From Aricia agestis (taxonomy: Eukaryota > Arthropoda > Insecta > Lepidoptera > Lycaenidae): a stretch of DNA of 64,000 bases. The stretch is from positions 13,335,001 to 13,399,000 of the forward strand of contig NC_056409.1 in assembly GCF_905147365.1 (NCBI RefSeq). Direction: 5' to 3'. Of the stretch, positions 9,861 through 22,061 are shown one piece after another. Made by a program: the position numbers and the translations under genes. Numbering within the stretch: position 1 is the stretch's first letter; each line of letters begins with the position of its first letter. Under the pieces are notes generated by a model. It saw only the letters and a list, made by a program, of their open reading frames with translations. It was not told the DNA's origin and did no database searches.

Positions 9861-12627
9861 GATTTTAATTGTTATAAATAAAGTCATTTTCAAAATGTGA
9901 GTTCACTAAAACTACTTTGTAATTATAAATGAAAGAAAGGAGGGAAATGTATCTGTAGGTACTCCTAATTAAACGTTTATCACTGATAAAACTTACAATT
10001 TGAATACAAAATTGAACATACGCCTATATTTTCATATTTAAGTAGGTTTTATAAGCCCATTTATTCAGGTAAAATTAAGGTAAGTACAGCCTTTACGTAT
10101 TAACAAAAATAATAGAGAATGCGGTAGCTAAAGCCCGTTGTTCGCTGTAATAAGTAAAATAATGAGCAGTTTTAGCTTAAGTAATGTAAAACTATCTTAT
10201 ATTCGCGTTGGGAAAATACAGCTTTCGGTTAGTACGTTTAAAATATCATACACCCTAAAACAAATGTCGGCAAAACAAAGCTTTTTCGTACGGATTAAGC
10301 GTTTACAATTTTACATAATAAACTGAAATTTCAAGTAACATTTTATGAAGGCAGGGTTGTCAGATGATAGAAATTTTATATTTTATGGCATTATGTGTAA
10401 AATTAGTGTATAATCTTTGGATTTATCTTTGAGATACTTGAAAAATTATTGTGGGACCTCATATTGTAAGTTTTGGAATAAAAGGTGAAAATGTATTTAT
10501 TTGAATTTCAGAATATCTGCACGTAACATATGGGTAAGTTTAATTATATTCTCATACGGTTGCTTGTCATATCGCTGTATATAATCACCAGATGCTGCCA
10601 AAATAGATATCTCTATTTTATTTTATTTTCTCCTTTTATTCTAATTAAACAGTAAGTTTGGCAGCATAATTCAAAATTAATAAAAGCACACTAAATAGTT
10701 CAAGATAATATACTCATTTCGAAAAAAAAGTCTTAAAATGAAAATAAAAAGATTAGTCAAAAATATTACAGTGTTCTAAAAGATTCTGGGATGTTACCCT
10801 AATCTGTGAAACTGGTATAAAGCTGGTAATTTACAGCGTCGCTTCGTCGCCCGTTAATTAGTATTTTCATCGAAATTAATTGGAGACTAAACGAGAATTT
10901 TTAGGACTATGAATTTTTATTTTTAGGACTTTAAATTTTTATTTTAAAGACTATAAATTTTAAGTGCCCACTTCGAGAAACATACATTTGGATAATAATA
11001 TGCATTATATATTATTTTCTTACATTTTAAACAACGAATGTCTGGCGAGAAGCGAAAACGAGATATTATTGTTTTTCTTGGACGCTATACTATATATATT
11101 TTATGGTACAATAAGAAAATGGGAAACAATGCAACTGCAGTACATCACATTTAACAAAGCAGTTTATATAAGTAACAACATAGCTTATATAAGTAAAAGT
11201 AAGTATTATACTAACGATAATTCTGAATATTGGACAGTATATACTAATTCTAGTTCCCCTGCATATACGTGTTATACTATCGTGCTGTCATGCTGCGTAG
11301 TGGAAACTTAATATGTTTAGTAGGAAACAGGCAGTAGGGTCAAAGTGGCCCACCAGCATTTCGCATGTTTCTTCGTTTCTTATTAACCCGCTAAAACAGA
11401 AACCCTTTTGCGGTCGCGGTCAGGTCGCGCGCGATGCCAAAAAAGCCAAAATTCTCACGCGTGAAAGTGTCGCTCTTCTTTTACCTTTTTCCAATGGCTA
11501 TCGACGAACCGCCTTTCGATTTCATTACGGACGTCCGACGTTTTTATTTTTAAATCACGGCTTGCTCCACGCGGAGCGGGTTTTTTTGCTCGTAATGTTT
11601 TTCTGTATTTTTACCGCGGAGTGTTTTCGTGCACCGCAAACAATACCATTGCGCCCACCGAATTAACTCGCAACTTTTCGCCTTTTAACGCCAATAAAAA
11701 TATTTTAATTCGCGTGCCGGGCGTAATTAATAATTAATATTTTTCCCGGCGCGATTTAATGGCGGCGCTTAACACGTGTTCGTCGATTGTTTTTTCGCGA
11801 ATCGTTTCCATGAATGGAATGATGACGTAATAGGATAATGTCAGCGCCGGCAATTTTACGTTTTTATTGGACATCGTGTTGTTGGTTTTTTTGCGTTGCG
11901 AGCTCGGTCAATGGGACGAATGCATCGGATTTTAATTCTCAATGTCATTATCACTTTTACAATGAGCGCTCATGATTTTTAAGTATATTCGAATATAAAT
12001 ATCGGGTCAGCTTTATTTTTCAGCGGCGGACTTTCAATGAATTTTTTGTGGATACTTTTCTTTACTACATGTTGTAATTATGTGGTTACGTTGTGTTATT
12101 ACATTGAAACTTGCTAAGAACTGTGATTATATTAGCATCTAATTTCGCACATAGTTATGATCTGCTTTAAAACTCAATATATATATGTCACGCGCTCTTC
12201 AAATTGAAATACGTTCAAACCTAATAGCTTGTTTGTAAGAATTAACAAAGTATTCTTTCTGGCTTTAAAAAGATTTTGAAACCAGTTTGTATGATTATTA
12301 TCCATAGTAGCAGACACTCAAGGTGAACTTACCTCGCGCTATTGTCGCGAATATTTTGCACAGAATCCAATAACCGGCCTACTGTATTCAAATTAAAAGA
12401 CGTACTTCTTATTGTTAGGGACAAGTATGAGTTAAATGGCCATGAGACACAACAGACTTAGAATTTGGGTCCAGTTCCAAATTAGACTGTAAGTATTATT
12501 AATACGATATAAACGAACTTATTTCAAGTAGATTAAAAAAATATATTTTCAAAATTAAAATTTAGTAACAGTGATAGTTTACAAAACAAAAAATATTTTG
12601 TTAAGTAAAAATTCTATAATAATAACA
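9861..12627. other. Long repeat-poor stretch; CpG-moderate patch 11380-11860
   Basis: Mostly AT-rich with no repeat family recognised. The patch 11380-11860 is richer in CpG and has runs such as GGTCGCGGTCAGGTCGCGCG; its open frame (11313-11666, 117 codons) is Phe/Arg-rich without motifs. The frame at 10964-11311 (115 codons) is AT-driven. I do not call either a gene. A short inverted pair is listed at 10592-10667. Confidence 0.4.
10592..10667. repeat. Short element with 11-bp inverted ends
   Basis: ATGCTGCCAAA (10592-10602) is inverted exactly at 10657-10667, 76 bp overall. It could be a tiny MITE or chance; no target duplication seen. Confidence 0.4.
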
Positions 12628-12895
12628 ATAGTATGGGAGCCCTAGAACAATTTTTTTTATTACTATCAAGCTAATTTTTTATGAGTAGCTAGTAGGAACA
12701 TTGTCCTACAAATAGAACAATCGATATTTTAGGACCATCAAATCAAAGTACGAAATCTTTTCTATTACTGTTAGCTACCACTTTCGAGATTTTTTTTCGC
12801 AATTAAAAATGTTGTTTGTCTTATCAAAATGAAGCTACTCACAAAAAATTAGCTTGATAGTAATAAAAAAAAATGTTCTAGGGCTCCCGTACTAT
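12628..12895. mobile_element. Element with about 60-bp inverted repeats (GGGAGCCCTAGAAC)
   Basis: The arm starting ATAGTATGGGAGCCCTAGAA returns inverted at the right end with few differences, through the poly-T run and TTACTATCAAGCTAATTTTT. Arms of about 60 bp around a 140-bp centre make it a foldback MITE. No coding frame. Confidence 0.8.
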
Positions 12896-13112
12896 AATTA
12901 AAGATGTCCTCGCCCGCGCCGGTACTGCTACGTCGTTCTACGTACGGACCGCTACGCGCACAAAAATCTTCGTAGCATTTAGCTACGAAGATTTGTAGTA
13001 ACGTATCGCGTAGCGCGGTTACGAGTTTTCTTTTACATAATAACATTATTATTTATTGTCTCAAGGTACGGAAATACTATACTTCCGCGGTGTATCGTAT
13101 TTCCGTACCTTG
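12896..13112. repeat. Cluster of hairpins next to the foldback element
   Basis: It contains a perfect 13-bp hairpin (12964-12976 with 12982-12994, AAATCTTCGTAGC) and a perfect 16-bp inverted pair (13062-13077 with 13097-13112, CAAGGTACGGAAATAC). CpG-rich strings such as CTACGTCGTTCTACGTACGG lie between. It may belong to the same mobile element as 12628-12895 or to a separate one abutting it. Confidence 0.65.
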
Positions 13113-13877
13113 TTACAATGTCACAAATGTTGACCCCCCAAAAAATCTTATTAAATTTTGTTACCTTATTTATTTTTGTTATTAAATGACTAATACTACA
13201 TTTTTAACACAGTTTTAAACAAAAACGGCAAAAGATTAACATAACAAGCACCTAAATCTTTAAGCCACTATTTTATCTTAAAGGGTCATCTGAATGTGAA
13301 ACTGCGTGCAACATCTCCTGGGGTCAGCTTCTCGCATAAAACGAGTTATTAATTCTGTACAAACTTTTAACATGCAAATTATTTTGCCCTTGTCCGTTAA
13401 GATATACGAATTTAATAAGCAGTTTTAAAGACGACACTTAATATGCAAGGACAGTGTGAACGAATATTTTACTATCTTCACAAACAATGGGTGCTGTGAA
13501 GAATTTTAACAGACATTCTTTGCTAATCTGTCGAGATTTAAAAGTTCGTTTTAATAAAGAGTTATGTCATGTAGCGAAAATTTATGGAATTTATACTCCA
13601 TTAATTTTTATAAAACTCTTTATTTAATTAAAATATAAGTCTAATCATTAAAATATGGCTCTGAGAGTGGCCGCCAGTGGTTTTATATTATATTGTGTTA
13701 TTATTTGGTAGCGGGGTGATTTCTCTGTTGTCATCATTCAATCACAAAAAAAAATTAGGCCCTTACAACCGTTGTGGATGATTTATACAGTATTTTCTCT
13801 CAAATACTGTAAATATTTTACTCAAATACTGTAGTGCCTGGTACAAGATTTTTAAATGTCCGTATGGTTGCCCAAGA
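13113..13877. other. AT-rich spacer, nothing recognised
   Basis: CAAATACTGTA is repeated twice near 13800-13832. No gene or repeat family is seen. Confidence 0.5.
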
Positions 13878-14079
13878 ACGTGGGAGAGCCATGCTTCGGC
13901 ACGAATGGGCCGGCTCGACCGGAGAAATACCACGTTCTCACAGAAAACCGGCGTGAAACAGCGCTTGCGCTGTGTTTCGCCGAGTGAGTGAGTTTACCGG
14001 AGGCCCAATCCCCTACCCCTAGTTGCTTTCCATGAGGTGATCCGTTTGCTCGTTTGCCCCCTTATTTCATAAAAAAAAA
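13878..14079 (+). mobile_element. SINE of the ATTTCATAAAA family, plus, with internal deletion
   Basis: It starts at the intact 5' head (ACGTGGGAGAGCCATGCTTC), keeps the CGCTTGCGCTGTGTTTCGCC block, then jumps from CCCTACCCC directly to TTGCTTTCCATGAGG, so the pyrimidine-repeat core is deleted. It ends with a 9-base A tail. Confidence 0.85.
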
Positions 14080-14311
14080 CATACGGCATTCTCGCAACAT
14101 ACTCGGCCTAGTCCAGAGGAAAGAACAAGTCAATACGTCTGAGACCAACTATGTGCGGGCTTCCTCACGATGTTTTCCTTCACCGTATGAGTGTCCGTGT
14201 TATGTACTTGAGATCAGAAAATGTCTCATTGGTACACGCCTCCACCCGGGATCGAACCTGCACCCTCTACGAGTGCGAACCAAAGGTCTACCCATTAGGC
14301 CACGGACGCTC
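14080..14311 (-). mobile_element. tRNA-derived SINE, minus
   Basis: On the minus strand the head holds a pol III A box (TGGCCTAATGGG, complement of 14291-14302) and a B box (GGTTCGATCCC, complement of about 14249-14259). The body carries GGTGAAGGAAAACATCGTGA, a signature of a common lepidopteran SINE. It is not a functional tRNA: the cloverleaf is incomplete and a long tail follows. Its 3' end abuts the A tail of the preceding SINE. Confidence 0.85.
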
Positions 14312-15028
14312 TTAATCACTAAATCACTAAACTATCACATATCAGTACCAATAGTTCTTAATTTCTACACCCAATGTAATGTTAAGGTACTTTCTATATT
14401 AATATTTAACTAATGACTAATTTGTATTTTCCTTTCACTATGATTATAATTTAAATCATTTAATTTTTTGAATATTCCTATTCAAAAAACAATGTTAATA
14501 TTCTTTATCTTACGCTACTGAATTAATAAAAATGCTAATATGTAAGAATAATAAATTTTAAAATTAAATCTAAAAAATGCAGCGCTGGTGGTGCAGGTTT
14601 AAATTATTCGTATATCAGATCTTTTTCCACCGGAGTTACACTTGCAACCGTAAAGCATGGTACTCTGGAGAAATGCACAGCATAAGTACTTAATTTTATT
14701 CCTCTTGCTCATTTTACAAGAGAATTGCCAGTGGGTTTAGCTCTCTATGTACAATTGTTTAACAAGAAATAGATGTAGTAAATAAGTAAGAAAGTAAATG
14801 CTAAGCAATTAATGTTTTTAAAACACAGCATTGCATAATATGATTTTTTTATTTGTTAGAGAGGAATACTGTTCAAATCATATTATAATCAAGAATATGC
14901 ATTAACTTCGCGGGTACCTAAACCAAATTAGGTAACTGTGTATACCATCTAGTTTTAAGGCTTTGCGTTACGTCACCATTGCATTGTTTAAATTCACTCA
15001 ACTGCCAACTTTAAAATTTTATGGTAAA
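14312..15028. other. AT-rich spacer, nothing recognised
   Basis: No gene and no repeat match. Confidence 0.5.
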
Positions 15029-15265
15029 CTAGCTGGTGCCCGCGACTTCGTCCGCGTCAACATAGTATAATAACAAAGATGGATAGTCCGCTAACAAATA
15101 TGAAAAAAGTAAAATATAACATCCTACTATTTTTGGAAGTCGGTTAAAAAGTAGATTAAGTTACACCTTACTACATAAGCTATCTACCAAAAAAAGTCCC
15201 GGCAAAATAGCTCCAGCCGTTTCAGAACAAACAGACTGACAGAAAAAATGTTGTTTTGGTGTATG
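15029..15265 (-). mobile_element. Helitron-like element, minus, 5' end unclear
   Basis: The minus-strand 3' end reads GACGAAGTCGCGGGCACCAG then CTAG before a T, with a GC-rich hairpin just upstream of CTAG as in Helitrons. The opposite end could not be placed exactly; the boundary given is approximate. Confidence 0.55.
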
Positions 15266-15448
15266 TATCGTATATAATTTCATATGCATGTAGTAAAAAA
15301 CGGTTCTTTCAATATTACAAACAGACACTTCAATTGTATTTATATGTATGGTAAATATAATTCTCGATCATCTGGGTGAGTCAATTATTTATTATTATAT
15401 GCTTAATGGATAATAGTTGAAAACCGAGGAAAACAAATCATTATTTTT

Positions 15449-15999
15449 AAGGTTTCCGTACCCAAAGAGTAAAAACGGGACCCTATTACTAAAATAAAGA
15501 AATATGCTGAATTTAAAAGGAAAACTATCACGGCTAAGAAGACTTCATAAGCTTTTCAGTTACAGTCGATCAACTAAAAAAATGTATTCGGCGAAGTATA
15601 TATGAACTTTTCGTCCAAATTCCTTTGAACGTAACTAATATGATGTTGTTAGTGGTGTAAAACACGTTATAAATGTACTGTATTCATTGACCATAAAAAA
15701 ATATCAAAAACTACGGAACCCTATATTGCGCGTGGCCCGACACGCACTTGGCCGGTTTTTCAATCATTTATTGCTGGTTATCAATGATCACAACAGGTAG
15801 GCACCTGAAATGTTCACAAAATACTCAGCTATATTTATACTTTAATAATTAATAATAAAATTGAAATAGAAAAATAATTAAGGGTTACGTAGGGGTAGGT
15901 TAATCCCATACAAAAAACATTTTTTTTACTATTCTTGCTTTATATAATGGTACGGAACCCTTCGTGCGCAGATCCAACTCGCACTTTTTGTCCGTTTTG
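15449..15999 (+). repeat. Interspersed TTCCGTAC repeat, two partial units
   Basis: A first part (15449-15761) runs from GGTTTCCGTACCCAAAGAG to GCACTTGGCCGG; a second (15762-15999) repeats the downstream half (GATCACAACAGGTAGGCACC ... GGTACGGAACCCTTCGTGCG). The arrangement suggests one copy joined to a truncated second copy. Same family as 3418-3860. Confidence 0.65.
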
Positions 16000-16287
16000 A
16001 CTATGTAATTTGCCCGTGAAATATGTCTTAGAGAATATTGAGGTTTTTAAGCCTTTTGTATATTAAGCCACCTTATAAGCCACATAACACGTCATATAAA
16101 GCAACAGAATATTACGTAATCAGTATAAATATTCTGTCTAATCCTGTACTTAGTTATTCTCTTTCATTTATGAGAAGGGTTATGTATTTAGCGGGGCCAT
16201 CATAAGGGCCTGCCTCCCCCATCAACGTCCTTTTACGACGTAAACATGCGTTCAAACTGTGCCTCTCAAACTTTGTATAAAATAAAA
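16000..16287. other. Spacer, nothing recognised
   Basis: No repeat or coding signal seen. Confidence 0.5.
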
Positions 16288-16347
16288 TATATCTATTTGT
16301 AGTTGTTGAGCTACGAGGTCGTAGCTCAACAACTACAAATAGATATA
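16288..16347. repeat. Perfect 27-bp hairpin with 6-base loop
   Basis: Arms 16288-16314 and 16321-16347 are exact reverse complements (outer end TATATCTATTTGTAGTTG) around the loop GAGGTC. No mismatch in 27 bp means it is young or under selection. No target duplication or family copy is visible in the window. Confidence 0.95.
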
Positions 16348-16690
16348 GGTAGGGATTTGATAACCTTGACCGGAGTATATATTTTGGGCAATAACAGTCA
16401 GCATTTTCACTATCGTGTTATTAGGAAGTTCAGAGTTTTTAAAAATAAGTATTGACTTAATGTAAGTTTAAATTTGTACTCGGAATTCTAAATTCTTAAT
16501 CAGAATACCAAAGGAAAAACTCGAAAAATGTTTGGGAAATGACAATTATGTAATAAGGATGTTTTAAAAAATGGTGTGTTTATACTGCCACTTCTGTAGG
16601 AATATATTATGCACCTAAAGAAGATATCGAGATACTGTGCTCGGTCAGGCCGAAGTCCACTGTAGTCATTTCATGTTGCGTCGACTTCAG
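16348..16690. other. Spacer, nothing recognised
   Basis: AT-rich; no gene or repeat identified. Confidence 0.5.
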
Positions 16691-16965
16691 AAACTTTAAT
16701 AGCGCGATTCAGACGCGCTGTTTGATCCGCTACTTAACGCATAATATCCAACACTCAAGAAATTCAAAATGGCGGAAATATTCGCCATCATTGAAAGTTT
16801 GAGTATCGGGGCTGGTCGGGTATTGCGGGGGATGTTAGGGACAAATCGCCGGCGCCCGCGGCCGAGCACGCAAGACGCCCTAACCCTCGCCCTGCGCGCC
16901 ACCCTCACCCGGCCCTACCACCCTTGCGACACTAAACCTTCAAAGGGTGCAAATTTTAAGGTTTT
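16691..16965 (+). other. CpG-rich unique patch with short frames on both strands
   Basis: CpG density rises sharply (CGCCGGCGCCCGCGGCCGAG). On plus, a 66-codon frame starts at ATG 16769 in a fair context (CAAAATGGCGG); on minus, a 70-codon frame (16696-16908) covers the same DNA. The plus product is Arg- and Ala-rich with no motif. It could be a first exon or a regulatory CpG patch; both are inference. Confidence 0.25.
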
Positions 16966-19669
16966 ATAATCCTTCTATGAAGTAACGCGTTATCCATGTG
17001 TAATTAGGAGACGATAAAAGTTTTATGTAGAGCAAGGAACAGAATAATTTTATTTTTTAGTTTTTGCTATTTGGAAACGAAAGGAGTGGAATGTTATAAT
17101 ATCATATTATGTAATTATACCTATAGAGTATTGGTACATATTACGTAACCGAATTTAGCCTACTGTTCCACGTTTGATACTAACTAGATTATCTACCTTC
17201 TAGAAATATATTACTGTTACATTATTCTATTGTGTTGCCTACTCTGGAGGTTTTTAATTATCTTTGTTTATCGCCTGCGGCGGCGGATTACCGTTCCAAA
17301 TAAATTGCCTCCGAAACCCTTATAAATTTCTTCTTTATGTGGTCTTTAAAATTTTGCGAAGGGTTCAAACCACAGTCATCTGCCATCAGCCAGGGCCCCG
17401 GCCTCCCCCGGATTACTCGCAGGGGAAGATAGTTAAATCCAGCCCTGAATAAATTTCACTCGTCAATAAAAAGGGCTTTGTCCTTTAAAATAAAGGGATG
17501 TTTTTGTTATCTTGAGGATTGCCTAATTTGACAATAACAAAAGGGTTTCCGTTTGGGGAATTGCGTTCCGCGATAATCAAGGCTTATATAAAAGGAAAAA
17601 GGTGGATTGCAATTTGTTCGCGGACACACAAAGGCTAAATAAATATGTCGGGGACCGTGACGTCTCCTGTTCAAGATCGTTTGTTATATTTTAGTACTGT
17701 TGAATTTTAATGTCGCTTCAACCTATGTATATACTTTCATGTTTAATATATAATAAAGTACATCTATGTACTCAAAATATCAGTCATAACAATTATTTAT
17801 CTGAAAAGTCTGTTTGAATAATTTACGAACTTATAAATTATAATACGTAAGTTCAAACGTGTAATTAAGTTTCGACGAATAGTATCCTACCATTTCGACG
17901 TGCTTATTAATAAGGATAATTAATGCTTTTAATATAGGAGTTCGATCTATCCTCTTATGAACATGACAGATATGTGTTCAAAATAAAGTCGGGGATAACT
18001 GGCTTTCCATCGCAAAATGGCCGCGCTATATATATTTGTTTGTCACCTTGCAGTGACAAAACAACAACATCAAGTGGCTGCTGGGTAATGGGATAAAATG
18101 TGCGCGGAGGGCCGCCTTCCGTGGACTCTGCACTTTAACTGCATTTGACGTTTTTACCGGATTGACGCTAACTGCGAGTGCTGGGCAGCGTCGATCATCT
18201 ATAAACTGACACTTTTTATTCGATTACGATCGCACTACTGGTAGGTATGATGATGAATAATAGAAAGTATTTCGTATTTATTTCCTAATGTTGAATTTCG
18301 ATTCGGAATTCCGTGAGATTAGCGCAAAGGTTCGTTTATATTAACGCGCGAACGCGCCGGCTAGCACTCAAAAAGTGCGCTCGGAATTCATTTCGTACGA
18401 AGAAAAACGAACGTGTGCGGTAATGTATTTTCTACTGATTCCATGCATTCGGATTTCCGAATACGGAAAACGAATTCGGAGGTCAAATACGGAAAACATT
18501 ATAAAAAATGATGCCAGCCTTATATACTGCAATTTACTCCGTTTCGCATAAATTTACAGTGCACTTTATAGTACTTATCACATGTAAAAATTGGCACTTG
18601 TCAAGAAAATTCCAAGGCTTTCACTTTTCAATCAAAATATTTCTTATAACTAGGCGAGACTACTTGTATATTGATAGCTATCACATTCAGGTGAATTCAA
18701 TTAGGATGGTATTGTCGTTGACGGGCAAGGTGAGTGTCATCGAAGATGTCAGGTGTCTCCTACAGCGTCTCGCACTTGACCACATGTGCACACCTGCCCC
18801 AATTATTACGTATGCGAATCGTCTAACCTATTATTAGATTTTTCATTTAAAAAGAATATCAATATGGAATTATATCGAATATCTATGCTACCTGCATAAT
18901 ATTACAATATTATATTCATAAATCATAGCTACTAATATTTCGAAGGCGCTTGCGTGTTGCCTCATCAAGCTTTTAAGCTGTTTACAAATTAAAGCTGAAC
19001 CGATTTGGACAATACTTTGGTCCAAAAAAACTAAGCATAGTTTTTAGTGTGGCAAAATGTACAAAATGTTTTGTATGTAAGTACATACAAAACATCACGA
19101 ATATGGTTACGATATCTGGATGTATAAAGTAGTATAATATGAAGTAGTTATAAAGCTATAAGGCAATAAATAAAACAAGTTTTCTGGATTCTCGTTCGCC
19201 CCCATTCAAGCAGAAGGCGGCGACGTATATCATCGTTGTTTACGGTTTTATAAATCGTTCCTCACAATTTCCCCGCGAGCGAGTTAAATCTTGTTTGTTT
19301 TCCGAGCTATTTTTCTCAAGGGCCGCACGTGTGGGGTGAATTATCGCCGGGTGAAATCATGGGGATGGAGGGGGTGCTGGCCTAATTTTTTATGTGGAGG
19401 TATAGAAGAGGTCGGGTTAGATAAGCACATTATAAGGGTATCCTATTACCTTCACACGAAAACTTATGCGGGCCTCACAAATGGAGTTTGAATTACGTCC
19501 AATTATTAAAAAGGTTCGTTTATTTTTTAGGCTGAATGTGAATTTATTTATATAAAAATTTCGTTAATTTTTATTTATATACTAAATGCAAAAGCATTTC
19601 TAGATTGAATGGGGATGGAATTTTGTAGTCATCGTTGTTTTTTTTGTTGTAGTCGTCTACAAGATATCC
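16966..19669. other. Repeat-poor region without genes
   Basis: A mixture of AT-rich DNA and GC-moderate unique patches (17370-17660, 18060-18240, 18300-18480, 19190-19400). In the third, ATACGGAAAA occurs twice (18461, 18487). Frames at 17264-17452, 18508-18837 and 19291-19491 have no recognisable motif. Some of this may be host regulatory DNA. Confidence 0.4.
19066..19095. repeat. Perfect 14-bp hairpin
   Basis: ATGTTTTGTATGTA and its reverse complement flank a 2-base centre (AG). Confidence 0.9.
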
Positions 19670-19972
19670 CACAACCTGAGCACTTTTGTGGTACAATTTA
19701 CGGAAAAGAAAAACTATCACGCCTTTTGATTTGTGCTTTAACATAGTATTTTTTATTTATAATTGTGTTATCATAGGTCAGTCAAGGTTTGGTTACTATT
19801 AACCTTTCGATCGATTCTTGGAAATCTATTGTTATTCTATTGTGTCTCGCTCACCGGTGAGTTTATGAGGCTTGATGGGTTAAAATATAAAAATAAAAAA
19901 GACTGCCTTAAAGCTTATTACTACGCAGAAAAACGTCACGAGCTCTCACAAAGCTCGGCTTTTCGCTAGTAA
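19670..19972 (+). repeat. Interspersed repeat, AAAACTATCACGCCTTTTGA family
   Basis: The segment from near TTTACGGAAAAG through AAAACTATCACGCCTTTTGA to AAAGCTCGGCTTTTCGCTAG matches, inverted, pieces at 60550-60643 and 61099-61395. The open frame at 19763-19969 lies wholly inside the repeat and is not a gene. Class not identified; the CTAG next to AAAGCTCGGCTTTTCG may be a Helitron-like end. Confidence 0.6.
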
Positions 19973-22061
19973 TATAGAAGCAGTTAAAGACAATGGCCTC
20001 AGGCTTGAAAATAATTCTTGGCAATACAATATTATTATGAAATGCAATAATTACAATCTAGACATCAGTTACGTTAACATAACTGTGAGATTGATATTTT
20101 GAGTCTAGAGACTCAAAACATATTATAGGATTTATTATATTTCGCCGTGAAAATATACAGCGGTATATAACTTATGAAGTTTTAGTACGTATAATTTTCA
20201 AAGCCTAAAACGAATTTAATATTGGGAAGAGCATAAATCACGGGTGCACATGGCGCTAGTACGCCCATAAATTACGAAGATTTAATTAATATAACCATAC
20301 GAAATCTTACCGCCGCCATTTTGAAAACCCTTATCCCTCCTCCCTCGAAACACATGATTACTCGACAAAGTTGAAGAACAAACTGCGAATTTCGGGGCGA
20401 TTATATTTAATTCTTGATGCATAGTAATAGAGTGTATAATCGTTTGGCGTGTGTATCTTTCGGGTGCATTGCAAAATTTGTCTCTTGCCGGCCCGTCCTT
20501 GCGTGGGTATAATTAGGGACGGACCCTCGGAGATGAGATTTTCGGTTTGCGTTTAAATTGATTCAATCGAGACCCGATGTTTCGCTCGAGAGTCTCCGTG
20601 AATTCGCTTTTTGCCTAAGTTTGGAATTAGGAAATCATTGGAGCAAATGGGTTTACAGATGTCTCAATTGATTGTGGGAATCGCAGGCTTTTTTATGTCA
20701 TTTTCTCTTTATTTTTCGTGTTATGTTTTTATTTTAGACTGTTCAAAAGGTTAGAATAGGACTACAGATAATAGTAATTAGTACTTAACTTGATATAAAT
20801 TTTAACAAAGGGTTTGGGTGTATTTTAACGATAATATTATGTTACCTTAGATATAAGCAGATAAAAAATAATAATTTATTTTTGGTACCTAATCCCTGAT
20901 TCATGATAAATTTTAATTTTTACCAGTACTTTGTGATACCGATCTTTGTAGATTACTAATTTAATACCTGAGTAACTACCTAAACAATATTAGTAGTGTG
21001 ACTTTACTTACTATATTTGTTTAGTTTGCATAAAAACGCAGACGATACAGACATACACACTTTCGAATTTATAAAATTAATTTGTATTAACGCATGTTAC
21101 ACTATGTGAGCAATTAATGCGATTAAAAAGATATCTTAGTATATTCAACTGACTACGGTTAACTGAAGCCACATTGGATAAATAATTTAACATGAAACTC
21201 TCGGCTATTTCCCGGCGGAACAAAAGCTTGGTTTAGAATTATATATGAGCGGAGCTTAAAGTTTAGAAGCTAGCTGTGCAAGTCTAAAAGCTTGGTGAGC
21301 CTGGCCATGGAATGTGATAGACAGGACATGAATAATTAATAAATGTAATAGATCCCGGCCTGACAAAGTCTAATACAGTTGTTTGAGTGTGGCTTTAAAT
21401 AGCAGAAACAGTTAGCAGTCATAATAATGATCTAGAGCTCCTTATATATGCTAGCTTTTACACAAGCTTTTAAATCTTTAAAAATGTTTAGTCTGTCTGC
21501 CTGTCAAACTAAAGTGACTTCGATAAAAGCGATATGCAGCTCCGGCTTAAGAGGACGTTGATAAGTTTTATCGTGGAAAAAGTAAGCTTTTCGTGCTTTT
21601 ACATTTAATTGATGTGTGAGTATACAAACCATTGGTAATAAATAATAATATTTTTCTCTAGCGCAAAATATACATATTATAGATATTTGGTACTTTGTAC
21701 CGTGTACGCTCATTGTCAGTAATCTTATTAAGGAATTAGCAGCATCGGCCAGAGTTATGATTCTTTATTATGATATTTTCAAACTTACCTATTGGCGAAA
21801 TCTTTGAAATAAAATGCATTTTCACTCTACCAGAAGGTTTAAATAGATCAGTTTTCCTTATATAGAATTGTCTAACTTTTCCTACTGCTTGTGTGCCGGA
21901 GTGCCGCATTAGCAGTTTAGCGGCGCGGCCTATCCAAAACAGGGCCAGCTCTGTGGCGAATTAAAATAAATGCATTCATATTGTAATTGTATTTGCTACG
22001 TAAGTAATTATGTATATTACTTGTCGAGCAACTTTTATATTTCATGTAGAAGTACTTAAAA
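19973..22061. other. Repeat-poor region; GC-moderate patch 20240-20640
   Basis: The patch 20240-20640 lacks repeats, holds TAAT-type motifs and CpGs, and is a fair candidate for conserved noncoding host DNA. A 22-bp near-palindrome (TTTTGAGTCTAGAGACTCAA) sits near 20097. The rest is AT-rich with nothing recognised. Confidence 0.4.

Noticed and set aside
14237..14311. tRNA-like sequence with A and B boxes (also 22062-22135 and 25555-25627)
   Set aside because: Each is followed by a SINE body and tail, and stems are incomplete; they are SINE heads, not tRNA genes.
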